Below, piece by piece: positions 1-9,810 of a DNA stretch of 35,808 bases. The notes under the pieces are model-generated. The model had not been told where the DNA came from. It made no database searches and saw only the letters and a program-made list of their open reading frames with translations. The number at the start of each line of letters is the position of its first letter. The first letter of the stretch is position 1. A program made the translations under genes and the position numbers. The stretch comes from Gemmatimonadaceae bacterium (GTDB lineage: Bacteria; Gemmatimonadota; Gemmatimonadetes; Gemmatimonadales; Gemmatimonadaceae): NCBI GenBank assembly GCA_025928335.1, contig JAICJQ010000023.1, positions 1 to 35,808 of the forward strand, given 5' to 3'.

Positions 1-1188
1 ATCGTCGAGCGCGGCGACGCCCGGCAGCACTTTGCCCTCGAGGAATTCGAGCGAAGCGCCGCCGCCCGTGGAGACGTGGCTCATCGCATCCTCGAGTCCG
101 AGCTCGGCGACCGCCGCCGCGGAGTCGCCACCACCGACGATCGTCGTCGCTCCTGCCTTGGTCGCGCGCGCCATCGCTTCCGCGACGGCGCGGGTGCCGG
201 CGTCGAACGGCTTCGTTTCGAACACGCCCATCGGCCCGTTCCAAACGACCGTCTTCGCGCCGGCGATCACCGTACCGAATTCGTCGGCCGACTTGGGCCC
301 GATGTCGAACATCGCCTCGTCGGCGGGGATCGCAGTGCGCGAAACAGCATGTGCGCTCCCCGCCGACTGGAGCGACGGCGCGGTGGACGCGTCGCTCGGC
401 AACACGAGCTTGTCGCCACCGCGCTTCAACAGATCCTTTGCCATGTCCACGCGGTCGGCTTCGACGAGCGACTTCCCCGTCTCCAGGCCCATCGCCTTGA
501 AGAAGGTGCACGCCATCGCCCCGCCGATGACCAGCTTGTCCACCTTGGGAAGCAACTGTTCGATGACGTCGATTTTGCCGGAGATTTTTGCACCACCGAG
601 GACCGCGACGAACGGGCGTTTGGGATTTTCCAACGCGCTCCCCAGGTAGTCGAGCTCCTTCTGCATCAGCAGCCCGGCGACGGCGGGCTTGAGATAATGC
701 GCCACGCCGACGGTCGAGGAGTGTGCACGATGTGCCGAACCAAAAGCGTCATTCACGTAGAGATCGCCAAGCTCGGCGAGCCCGCGCGACAACCGCTCGT
801 CATTCTTCTCTTCGCCGCCGAGGAAGCGGGTATTCTCGAGCAGGACGACGCGCGCCGAAGGCTCGTGCGTTTCTTTCATTGCCTCGTCAGTGTCGGTGGA
901 CTCGACGAAGACGACGTGCTCCTTCGGCATCAGCTCGGCGAGGCGACGCGCCACCGGCTCGAGGGAATACTGGGGGTCTGGCTTCCCCTTCGGCCGCCCA
1001 AGATGTGAGAGGAGCACGACCCGCGCGCCTCGATCGAGCAGCGCCTGAATCGTCGGCAGGGCGGCGCGAATGCGCGTGTCGTCACCGACGCGACCATCCT
1101 CGATCGGCACGTTGAAGTCGACGCGCACGAGCGCGCGCTTCCCGCGCAACTCGCTGTCGGACAGATCGCGAATTGTCTTCTTGTTCAT
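1..1188 (-). CDS. pgk: phosphoglycerate kinase (3' end cut by window edge)
   Basis: Transfers phosphate from 1,3-bisphosphoglycerate to ADP in cytosolic glycolysis. Reading the minus strand from the ATG at 1188 gives 396 uninterrupted codons to base 1; the last few residues and the stop lie outside the window. Seen motifs: VRVDFNVP at 21-28, SHLGRPKG at 61-68 (phosphoglycerate side), the GGDS loop at 353-356 and STGGGAS at 373-379 (nucleotide side). Length already equals a typical bacterial Pgk, so little is missing. The start lies 9 bases downstream of the gap stop, so gap and pgk are almost certainly cotranscribed, the usual glycolytic pairing. No independent promoter is visible between them. 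Confidence 0.96.
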   Translation of the reverse strand, partial: MNKKTIRDLSDSELRGKRALVRVDFNVPIEDGRVGDDTRIRAALPTIQALLDRGARVVLLSHLGRPKGKPDPQYSLEPVARRLAELMPKEHVVFVESTDTDEAMKETHEPSARVVLLENTRFLGGEEKNDERLSRGLAELGDLYVNDAFGSAHRAHSSTVGVAHYLKPAVAGLLMQKELDYLGSALENPKRPFVAVLGGAKISGKIDVIEQLLPKVDKLVIGGAMACTFFKAMGLETGKSLVEADRVDMAKDLLKRGGDKLVLPSDASTAPSLQSAGSAHAVSRTAIPADEAMFDIGPKSADEFGTVIAGAKTVVWNGPMGVFETKPFDAGTRAVAEAMARATKAGATTIVGGGDSAAAVAELGLEDAMSHVSTGGGASLEFLEGKVLPGVAALDD

Positions 1189-1197
1189 CGTTTGAGA

Positions 1198-3046
<1,849 letters not shown>

Positions 3047-3848
3047 CGCTCGAACGCGAACGCCGCCTGTTCGACGAGCATGGTGAGCCCATCCATCGCC
3101 CGCCGTCCGCGCGATTGCATTTCGCGAACGAACGCGGTTCCGCCGCGACGATACACGAGGTCGAGCACCGCCGCGGTCGGCGCGAGAAGCCCGGCGTCGA
3201 TAGGACATGCATCATTCGCCAACCCGACCGATGTGGCATTGACGACAAGATCTGATCCGCCGACGATCCCGATGTCATCAACAGCGTGCACGTTGGACCC
3301 GAAGCGCTCGCAGAGCACACGCGCGCGCTCGGGCGTGCGGTTGAAGACGTGCACCACCACACCCGGCCATGTTTCCGCGGCGGCGAGGACCGCAGCCGCC
3401 GCGCCACCCGCACCGAGCACGCCGACCGAGAGGTCGCGCGGCGGACGCGCGAGCTCGAGGAGTTCACGCACGGCAGCGTCGAATCCGGGCACGTCGGTGT
3501 TGTCACCGAGCAACCGTCCATCGGTTTCGACCCACCAGGTGTTGACCGCGCCGACGCGTTGTGCGAGTGGGGATAGTTCGTCGCAGGCGTCGTGCATCCT
3601 CTCCTTGAACGGCACCGTGACATTTCCCGCGGTGCGCGGCTGGCGAAGCCGGGTCAACGTGTCCTCGAACGCATCCGGCTCGATGTCCATCGCCTCGTAG
3701 CTGCCCCGGATCCCCGCGGCCTCGAGTGCCGCGGTTTGGATTCGCGGCGACAAGGAGTGACTGACCGGATGGCCAAGCAGGAGCAGGCGCGACGGTCCCC
3801 TAAGCGGGGGACGCAACCGCGTCCGCGACTCCTCGTCCGGAACGGCGC

Positions 3849-4319
3849 TCACTGAGCGCCTGTACTACGCTCCGCGGTGATACGGTCGAGAACGCGGCGG
3901 ATCTCGTCTTCGAGCTCATCGGCGGTGGCGCGATAGACGTCGAGCTCGGCGCCGATCGGATCGCTGATCGGGCGCGTCGACGCACCGTGCGACGCGTAGT
4001 CGCTCAGGAGAAAAGACTTCCCCGCGCCACCGAGCGCTTCGATTCGTTCGAGGTGGTGCGGGCCCATGGCGAGAATGAGATCCGCCTGACGGACCAGATC
4101 GCGGTTCAGCGTCTGCGCGCGATGCCCGCCGAGGTCCATGTTGCGCTCCATGCCCACGAGGAGCGACCCGTCGCTCGCCGGCGCGCCGTCGTGCGCGCTC
4201 GTGCCGGCGCTCATCGCTTCCACGTCGGTGAGCCCGCGCTCGATCGCGATCTTGCGCGCGATGGCCTCGGAGAGCGGGCTCCGACACGTGTTGCCGGTAC
4301 ACACGAACAGAATTCTCAT
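3849..4319 (-). CDS. low-molecular-weight phosphatase, probable protein-arginine phosphatase (YwlE-like)
   Basis: Cytosolic phosphatase of the LMW-PTP fold, 156 residues. The P-loop is CTGNTCRS at residues 7-14, with nucleophile Cys7 and Arg13; the general acid is Asp120 in SDP. Residue 11 is Thr rather than the Ile/Leu of tyrosine-specific members. In Bacillus YwlE this Thr is the known determinant of phospho-arginine specificity, so I favour arginine phosphatase over tyrosine phosphatase. I chose the ATG at 4319, which gives the canonical MRILFVCTGN start, over an ATG at 4331: there a GGAG would abut the start codon, while from 4319 it sits 12 bases upstream. The gene follows the Sua5 gene, as ywlE follows ywlC in Bacillus. 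No arginine kinase gene is visible here. Confidence 0.85.
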   Translation of the reverse strand: MRILFVCTGNTCRSPLSEAIARKIAIERGLTDVEAMSAGTSAHDGAPASDGSLLVGMERNMDLGGHRAQTLNRDLVRQADLILAMGPHHLERIEALGGAGKSFLLSDYASHGASTRPISDPIGAELDVYRATADELEDEIRRVLDRITAERSTGAQ

Positions 4320-4323
4320 GCCG

Positions 4324-4995
4324 TCATGCATCTCCGATCAGTGTCGGTACGCTTTCCCGCAAAGTGCTCGCCGCGATTGCGCCCGGACGAATCACGCGGG
4401 GATGACGTCCGGTACAGTCGACGACCGTCGACGGCTTCGACGGGGTCAGGGCGCCTCCGTCGAGGACGCGCAGCGTGCCCCGCGCGACGGCATCACCCCA
4501 CTGCGAGAGAATCTCGGCGGCGCGCGTGGCCGGGGGAACCCCCGGCCGGTTGGCACTGGTCGACGTCAAGGCATCGCCGTGGGCACGTATCAGCCGCGCC
4601 ACGGCTGGGTGGCTCGTCCATCGGACAGCGACGCCGCCTTCCGGACCACGCAGTCTGTCCGGCACGCGATGGTCGCCGCCGGGAAGCACGAGCGTCAGTG
4701 GTCCCGGCCAATGGCGCGCGACGAACTGCGCGGCGTAACTCGGCAAACGGAGGTCGAGGCGCTCAATCATGTCGGGGCCGGCGATCAGCAGCAGGAACGG
4801 CTTCCCGGGAGGGCGTTGCTTGAGGTGGACGAGCGCATCCACCGAGTCTCGATCGATCCCGCCCCCGAAGCCGTATACCGTTTCGGTGGGATACCCGAGC
4901 ACGCGACGAGCCGCGATCTGGGCGAGCGCAGGCCGAAGGGCCGCTTCGATCTCCGCCGGCGACCAAAATGGAATCGAGAGAACATCGGTCCTCAT
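4324..4995 (-). CDS. tsaC: L-threonylcarbamoyladenylate synthase (Sua5/YrdC family)
   Basis: Makes threonylcarbamoyl-AMP from threonine, bicarbonate and ATP, the first step of the t6A37 tRNA modification. The 223-residue protein consists of the YrdC domain only, without the extra Sua5 C-terminal domain, so it corresponds to the short TsaC form. Visible motifs: GYPTETVYGFGG at 34-45, KQRPPGKPF at 59-67 and TSTSANRPG at 144-152, which together form the ATP/threonine cavity. The ATG at 4995 overlaps the stop of ispD as ATGA, indicating coupling. The phosphatase start follows its stop by 4 bases. The other t6A genes (tsaB, tsaD, tsaE) are not in the window. Confidence 0.94.
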   Translation of the reverse strand: MRTDVLSIPFWSPAEIEAALRPALAQIAARRVLGYPTETVYGFGGGIDRDSVDALVHLKQRPPGKPFLLLIAGPDMIERLDLRLPSYAAQFVARHWPGPLTLVLPGGDHRVPDRLRGPEGGVAVRWTSHPAVARLIRAHGDALTSTSANRPGVPPATRAAEILSQWGDAVARGTLRVLDGGALTPSKPSTVVDCTGRHPRVIRPGAIAASTLRESVPTLIGDA

Positions 4996-5687
4996 TCAGA
5001 AACTCTGAACAGCGCTTCCGCCCGGGCGAAATCATCGTCATCGGTGATTTTGAGCGTGCGTTCACTCCCGCGAACGACCACCACCGGGATCCCCAACCGC
5101 TCGCAGAGGGCCGCATCGTCGGTCGCCGAAAGCCGTTGTTCGCGCGCGCGGCGGTGGGCCGTGACGATGGTCTCACGCGAAAAGCCCTGGGGCGTCTGGG
5201 CGCGCCACAGCTTTTCCCGCTCGACGGTGCGGACGATGCTTCCGTCTTCGGCCACCTCTTTCAGCGTATCGACGACGGGCAATGCCGCGATCGCCGATCG
5301 GCCGGCTCGCACCTCGGCGACGACTCGGTCAATCGTCGAGTTGTCCACCAACGGGCGCGCCGCGTCGTGCACGAGCACGACGTCGGCGGCGTCGGGAAGA
5401 TCCTCGAGCCCGTTCCACACCGATTCGCTGCGTGTCGCTCCGCCCGGTGCGATCATCAGCCGATCGACGTCGCACTGGAAGATCCAGGGCGGCGGATCTG
5501 CGACGTAGTCGCGCGGGAGCACGACCACGACGCCGACGACATCCGGACGGGCCATGAACGCTTGCAGGCTGTGAAGAAGGACCGGCTTGCCCGCCACCCA
5601 GCGAAACTGTTTGAGCTCACGACCACCGGTGCGGGTGCTGCTTCCGCCGGCAACGATCACCACACCGACGTCGCGCGCCTCGGTCAC
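4992..5687 (-). CDS. ispD: 2-C-methyl-D-erythritol 4-phosphate cytidylyltransferase
   Basis: Transfers CMP from CTP to methylerythritol phosphate in the MEP isoprenoid pathway. The 231-residue sequence has the nucleotide loop VAGGSSTRTGG at 12-22 with Arg19 and the downstream Lys26 that neutralise the triphosphate. It also has VHDAARPL around 110 and RAQTPQGF later, all standard for IspD. The loop is slightly atypical (GGSSTRTGG instead of AGxGxRMG). No IspF domain is fused and ispF is not adjacent, although the two are often neighbours. The start is a GTG that overlaps the radA stop as GTGA; the stop overlaps the tsaC start as ATGA. Confidence 0.94.
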   Translation of the reverse strand: MTEARDVGVVIVAGGSSTRTGGRELKQFRWVAGKPVLLHSLQAFMARPDVVGVVVVLPRDYVADPPPWIFQCDVDRLMIAPGGATRSESVWNGLEDLPDAADVVLVHDAARPLVDNSTIDRVVAEVRAGRSAIAALPVVDTLKEVAEDGSIVRTVEREKLWRAQTPQGFSRETIVTAHRRAREQRLSATDDAALCERLGIPVVVVRGSERTLKITDDDDFARAEALFRVSE

Positions 5688-7078
5688 GCGAAAAGCCGCC
5701 GCAAGAGATCTTGAATGGTTCGGACGCCGACCAACTCGACGTCGCGCGCGCCGCGCCGCGGCACGGCACGTTCGGCGAGGAAGACGCGCTTCATCCCCAT
5801 GTTCGCCGCTTCGGCGATTCGTCGCTCGACCTGCGACACCGGACGCACCTCACCGCCGAGACCCACCTCGCCGACGAACACCGCGTCCACTGGAAGCGCG
5901 CGGTCGTAGACACTGGATGCGAGCGCCGCCGCGACCGCGAGATCGCCCGCGGGTTCCTGCATTCGCACGCCACCGACGACATTCAGAAAGACGTCGAGCT
6001 GGGAGAACGCGAGCCCGGCGCGTTTGTCGAGCACGGCGAGCAAGAGCGCGAGCCTGCGTCCGTCGAAACCCGTCGTCACGCGCTGCGGCGTACCGAAGCC
6101 GGCCTTCGCGGCGAGCGCCTGGATTTCGACGAGCACGGGCCGGGTTCCCTCGAGCAACGCCGTCACCGCGCTTCCCGACGCATGACTCGCGCGATCGCCC
6201 ATGAACAGCTCGGACGGATTGGCGACGGGTTCGAGTCCGCTTTGCGACATGCGGAACACGCCGATTTCGTCGACGCTGCCGAACCGATTTTTTGTCGCGC
6301 GCAGCAGTCGATGGTCGAGTGTGCTCTCGCCCTCGAAGTAGAGGACCGTGTCCACGATGTGCTCGAGTGTCTTCGGACCGGCAATGCCGCCACCCTTCGT
6401 CACATGACCGACGACGAACACGGTTGTCCCGCTTTCCTTCGCGTAGCGCATCAGTCGTGCGGCGCACTCGCGCACCTGACCCACATTTCCTGGGGCGCCC
6501 TCGAGATCGGCTGTGAACACCGTCTGGATCGAATCCACCATCAACACGGCAGGACTCGCGGCGCCTGACGTGGCGAGGACTGTTTCGAGGTTCGTCTCGC
6601 TGAGCAGCGACACGTCGTCGGCCCCACTCCCGATTCGGTCGGCGCGCAGCTTCACCTGAAGCGCCGACTCTTCGCCCGATGCGTACAGTGTCGCGTGACC
6701 GTTTGCCTCGAGCCGCGCGGCGACCTGGAGCAGAATCGTGGATTTGCCGATTCCAGGCTCGCCGCCGATCAGAATCATCGACCCGGGGACGATGCCGCCG
6801 CCGAGGACGAAATCGAATTCGTCGAGCCCTGTCTTCCAACGTTTTGCCTCGGAGCCGTGTACCTCGCGCAGGCGCGGCGTGGCCGCGACGCTCCCGCCTT
6901 CCGCTAACGAGCGCGCACCGGCGATGCGCCGCGACGACCCGCCGCTCACCGCGACCTTCGGAGCGACGACTTCCTCGACGAGTGTATTCCACTCGCCGCA
7001 CGTCTCGCATCGCCCTTGCCAACGGGGATACTCGGCGCCGCATTCGGTGCAGCGATAGACGGTTTTCGACTTCGGCAT
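5684..7078 (-). CDS. radA: DNA repair protein RadA
   Basis: RecA-like ATPase that helps branch migration during recombinational repair. The 464-residue product starts MPKSKTVYRC and contains a C4 zinc finger (Cys10, 13, 24, 27), a Walker A GGEPGIGKST ending near residue 114, and the RadA-specific KNRFG motif at 263-267. It ends with the Lon-protease-like C-terminal domain. I chose the ATG at 7078 because the longer reading (to 7186) adds 36 residues with no similarity to the family. No strong ribosome site precedes it. It heads the radA-ispD-tsaC-phosphatase-aroE-comF-gap-pgk run, so its promoter should lie in the 7079-7197 spacer. I could not pick out a convincing one there. Confidence 0.96.
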   Translation of the reverse strand: MPKSKTVYRCTECGAEYPRWQGRCETCGEWNTLVEEVVAPKVAVSGGSSRRIAGARSLAEGGSVAATPRLREVHGSEAKRWKTGLDEFDFVLGGGIVPGSMILIGGEPGIGKSTILLQVAARLEANGHATLYASGEESALQVKLRADRIGSGADDVSLLSETNLETVLATSGAASPAVLMVDSIQTVFTADLEGAPGNVGQVRECAARLMRYAKESGTTVFVVGHVTKGGGIAGPKTLEHIVDTVLYFEGESTLDHRLLRATKNRFGSVDEIGVFRMSQSGLEPVANPSELFMGDRASHASGSAVTALLEGTRPVLVEIQALAAKAGFGTPQRVTTGFDGRRLALLLAVLDKRAGLAFSQLDVFLNVVGGVRMQEPAGDLAVAAALASSVYDRALPVDAVFVGEVGLGGEVRPVSQVERRIAEAANMGMKRVFLAERAVPRRGARDVELVGVRTIQDLLRRLFA

Positions 7079-7197
7079 GATGAAAGTTACTCGTGAGAGG
7101 AGGCTCACGAATGGGGCGCCCGTCGAGTGCTGAGTCACCGTTCGAGCGCCGAGCGGTACGAATTCACGCACGTTCGGGTTGAGCACTCTGTCGGGAC
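7079..7197. other. radA upstream spacer
   Basis: Non-coding spacer between radA and the inverted repeat. Short frames exist but none resembles a protein. It must hold the radA promoter unless radA is read through from dnaB. I see no clear -35/-10 pair. Confidence 0.5.
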
Positions 7198-7462
7198 GCT
7201 CTGCTGAACTGCTTGGACGCAGAGAGCGCGGAGGTCCGCAGAGTACGCGGAGGGCTGCGTTGAGCGAGTAGAACTCCTCGCCGGACGAACCGGGATTTTT
7301 TTGGGGACTGCCGCTCGGGACCGGGCCGGTGGCAAACCGAGCGGCGGTTCAAAAGAAAAGGCTGTACGCGCTCGTTGGGCGCGGAGTCGTGGTCGCCTTC
7401 CGCGCTCACTCTGCGACCTCCGCGGCTCACTGCGGTCCTGCGTCCAAGCAGCTCAGCAGAGC
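7198..7462. repeat. long imperfect inverted repeat between dnaB and radA
   Basis: The outer 25 bases of the left arm (7198-7222) and the right arm (7438-7462) are reverse complements with one mismatch; the shared outer sequence begins GCTCTGCTGA. Inward of these cores both arms (to about 7253 and from about 7392) continue as degenerate repeats of a roughly 9-base unit like CGCRGAGGT, again inverted. The central ~140 bases hold no recognisable gene but do hold a further hairpin. The right arm ends 28 bases beyond the dnaB stop. I see no target-site duplication and no transposase. It could be a MITE-like or REP-like unit, or a transcribed structured RNA. Confidence 0.75.
7310..7345. repeat. internal hairpin inside the 7198-7462 inverted repeat
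   Basis: Bases 7310-7318 (GCCGCTCGG) and 7337-7345 (CCGAGCGGC) form a perfect 9-base-pair stem with an 18-base loop, and the loop itself holds a small ACCGG/CCGGT palindrome. No T-run follows the stem on either strand, so it does not look like an intrinsic terminator. Confidence 0.55.
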
Positions 7463-7490
7463 CTCCGGATAGAGAGCTATGCGACCCCGA

Positions 7491-8891
7491 TTATCCTCTC
7501 TGCGTGTAACTCTCGAACCGCGTGTACTGTTTGTGAAAGAACAGATTCACAAGCCCGGTCGGTCCGTTGCGTTGCTTGCCGACGATCACCTCGGCCTTTC
7601 CCTCGAGCGAATTCCCGTCCTTGTCCGTCGGACCGTCGTAGAACTCCTGGCGGTAGAGGAACATGATCAGGTCCGCGTCCTGCTCGATGGCGCCCGACTC
7701 ACGGAGGTCGGAAAGTTGTGGGCGCTTGTTGTCGCCGGTGCGTTGCTCGGGAGCACGTGAGAGCTGTGACAGCGCGACGACCGGGACGTTCAGTTCCTTG
7801 GCCAGCGCCTTGAGCCCGCGAGAGATCTGACTGACTTCCTGCTGGCGGCTCTCCGAATTCGCTGGACCCTGCATGAGCTGCAAGTAGTCCACGATCACCA
7901 TCCCGATTCCGGCTTCGGCGCGGAGACGCCGCGCCTTCGATCGCATCTCGAGGAGGGTGATGCCGGGAGTGTCGTCGATCCAGACAGGAGCCGACGCGAG
8001 GATTCCCGCCGCGCGGGCGAGGCGCGGGAAGTCGTCGTCGCGGAGCATGCCCTTGCGGAGGCGTTGGGCGTCGACGCGCGCCTCCGAGGTCAGCATTCGC
8101 TGGACGAGAGATTCCTTGCTCATTTCCAGCGAGAAGAACGCGATCGGCGTGCTGTGCTCAATCGCCGCGTGCTGGGCAATGTTGAGCGTGAACGCGGTCT
8201 TTCCCATCGACGGCCGCGCCGCGACGATGATCAAGTCAGACGGTTGGAAGCCCGACGTCATTTCGTCGAGATCTTTGAAGCCCGTCGCCACACCGGTCAC
8301 CGTGCTGCCTTTGCCCTGGAGCGCTTCGATGCGCTCCATCGTCGGCCAGATCAGTTCCTTGACGCGGGTGAAGCCGTCCTTCGTCTGCTGCTGGCTGACC
8401 TGGAAGATCCGCGATTCGGCATCGTCGAGCAGCTCGCGCGCCGTGATCTTGCCCTCGAACGCCTCGGACACGATGGTCGTCGAGACTTCGATGAGGCGTC
8501 GCAAGATTGCTTTTTCGCGAACGATCTGCGCGTGATACTCGATGTTTGCGGCCGTCGGCACGGCGTCGACGAGGAAGCCGATGTATTCCTTGCCGCCCGA
8601 CGCATCGAGCTCACCGCGCCGGCCAAGCTCCTCGGAGAGAGTGAGCGGATCGACGACGGCGCCGCGCTCGGCGATCGCCACCATGGCGCGAAAGATTCGG
8701 CGGTGACGCTCGGCGTAAAAGCTTGTGTCGTCTACGTACTCGACCGCGCGAAGAACCGCGTCCTGGTCGATGAGCATCGCGGACAACACCGCCTGCTCGG
8801 CGTCCTCCGAGTACGGAGGACGCCGATCCCGATACGGATCACGCGCCGGTAGGTGGGGCGCTATCGAGTATTCGACGGGCGAGTTGGACAT
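7491..8891 (-). CDS. dnaB: replicative DNA helicase DnaB
   Basis: Hexameric 5'-3' helicase that unwinds the chromosome fork. In the 466-residue product the N-terminal primase-interacting domain begins at PPYSEDAEQAVLSAML (25-40). The RecA-like motor has Walker A ARPSMGKTAF with Lys231, a Walker B VIVDYLQLM and the conserved SQLSR and KQRNGPTG segments. No intein interrupts it. The ATG at 8891 gives a 24-residue variable tail before conservation starts. It overlaps the upstream glycosylase gene by 53 bases, which is a lot, but no later in-frame ATG precedes the conserved part. It is the last gene of the pepA-to-dnaB run and ends just before the inverted repeat. Confidence 0.97.
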   Translation of the reverse strand: MSNSPVEYSIAPHLPARDPYRDRRPPYSEDAEQAVLSAMLIDQDAVLRAVEYVDDTSFYAERHRRIFRAMVAIAERGAVVDPLTLSEELGRRGELDASGGKEYIGFLVDAVPTAANIEYHAQIVREKAILRRLIEVSTTIVSEAFEGKITARELLDDAESRIFQVSQQQTKDGFTRVKELIWPTMERIEALQGKGSTVTGVATGFKDLDEMTSGFQPSDLIIVAARPSMGKTAFTLNIAQHAAIEHSTPIAFFSLEMSKESLVQRMLTSEARVDAQRLRKGMLRDDDFPRLARAAGILASAPVWIDDTPGITLLEMRSKARRLRAEAGIGMVIVDYLQLMQGPANSESRQQEVSQISRGLKALAKELNVPVVALSQLSRAPEQRTGDNKRPQLSDLRESGAIEQDADLIMFLYRQEFYDGPTDKDGNSLEGKAEVIVGKQRNGPTGLVNLFFHKQYTRFESYTQRG

Positions 8892-9810
8892 CTTCCCAGG
8901 TCGGGCGCTTCCAGCCCGGATTCCGGAGAAGCGCGGCGGGGTGATACGTCACTACGAGAGGCACACCGTAATACCTGTGCACCTGTCCCCGCAACTTGCC
9001 TATCGACAGCTTCGTGTCCAGTAGCGTTTGCGCGGCAAATGTGCCGAGCGCCAAGATCACTTTCGGGCGGATCAGTTCGATCTGCCGGATGAGATACGGA
9101 CTGCACGCCGTGACCTCTTCCGGGCGCGGATTCCGGTTACCCGGCGGCCGATGCTTGAGGACGTTGCAGATATATACGTCGTCGCGCTTGAAGTCGATCG
9201 CCGCCAGGATCTTCGTCAGGAGTTGACCTGCCGCACCGACGAAGGGTCGGCCCGTTTCGTCTTCCGTTGCGCCCGGGGCTTCGCCCACACACATGAAGTC
9301 GGCGTTCGGATTTCCTTCACCGGGAACGGGGTTTGTCGCCGTCGAATAGAGCGGGCATCGAGTACACGACCCGATGTGCGCTGAGATCTTCTCGAGCGAA
9401 TCGAGCGCCGCCAGCGCGCCGCCGAACAACTCGACACTCGGTGTACCAACGGTTAGCCCAGACTCCGTCTCCGCGCGAGCGGGTTCCGGCGCGGGGGGCT
9501 TTGACGGCTTTGCTGCCACGAGCTCTCCCGGCGCCGCACCGGCGGCGCGCAATGTTTCCCGCCAGTCGCCCGACGGCGGGTTGCCCATCGACGGCTCTCG
9601 ATCAACTGATGTCGCCGACGCCGGCGGTTCGCGCTCGACTCGCGGCGCCGGAACAGGCGCTTCGCGTCGTTCCGGGCCGCGAGCGCTCCCGACACCGACG
9701 CCAAGGATGCGAAGCGCCTCGTCCACACTCAAGGCATCGAGCACGAGCTCGGTCTCGCCCATGTCGCGGCGCTGCTCGAGGTAGCGTTTGAGCTGCTCTC
9801 TAGCGTCCAC
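8839..9810 (-). CDS. uracil-DNA glycosylase, family 4-type (iron-sulfur)
   Basis: Removes uracil from DNA to start base excision repair. The catalytic domain is residues ~140-320 of 323: GEAPGATEDETGRPF at 176-190 (motif A), CNVLKHRPPGNR at 215-226, and TYHPAALLRNP at 288-298 (motif B, His290). Iron-sulfur ligands by family alignment are Cys149, Cys152, a third site and Cys236. The third site, normally Cys in KCRPP, reads His220 here. An N-terminal helix pair (1-40) and a Pro/Ala-rich linker (~45-125) precede the domain, longer than the family norm of about 200 residues. The GTG start overlaps the coaBC stop by 11 bases. The 3' end overlaps dnaB by 53 bases. Confidence 0.92.
   Translation of the reverse strand: MDAREQLKRYLEQRRDMGETELVLDALSVDEALRILGVGVGSARGPERREAPVPAPRVEREPPASATSVDREPSMGNPPSGDWRETLRAAGAAPGELVAAKPSKPPAPEPARAETESGLTVGTPSVELFGGALAALDSLEKISAHIGSCTRCPLYSTATNPVPGEGNPNADFMCVGEAPGATEDETGRPFVGAAGQLLTKILAAIDFKRDDVYICNVLKHRPPGNRNPRPEEVTACSPYLIRQIELIRPKVILALGTFAAQTLLDTKLSIGKLRGQVHRYYGVPLVVTYHPAALLRNPGWKRPTWEDVQLARRILDSAPPTGA

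Noticed and set aside
76-1008. Plus-strand frame of about 310 codons opposite pgk
   Set aside because: Pgk is continuous and conserved on the minus strand, and the plus frame lacks any motif.
7310-7345. Hairpin as an intrinsic terminator for dnaB
   Set aside because: Neither strand has a T-run after the stem; kept only as a structural repeat.
7198-7462. CRISPR array
   Set aside because: The repeats are inverted, degenerate and lack regular spacers; no cas genes are in the window, and nothing CRISPR-like was seen elsewhere in it.
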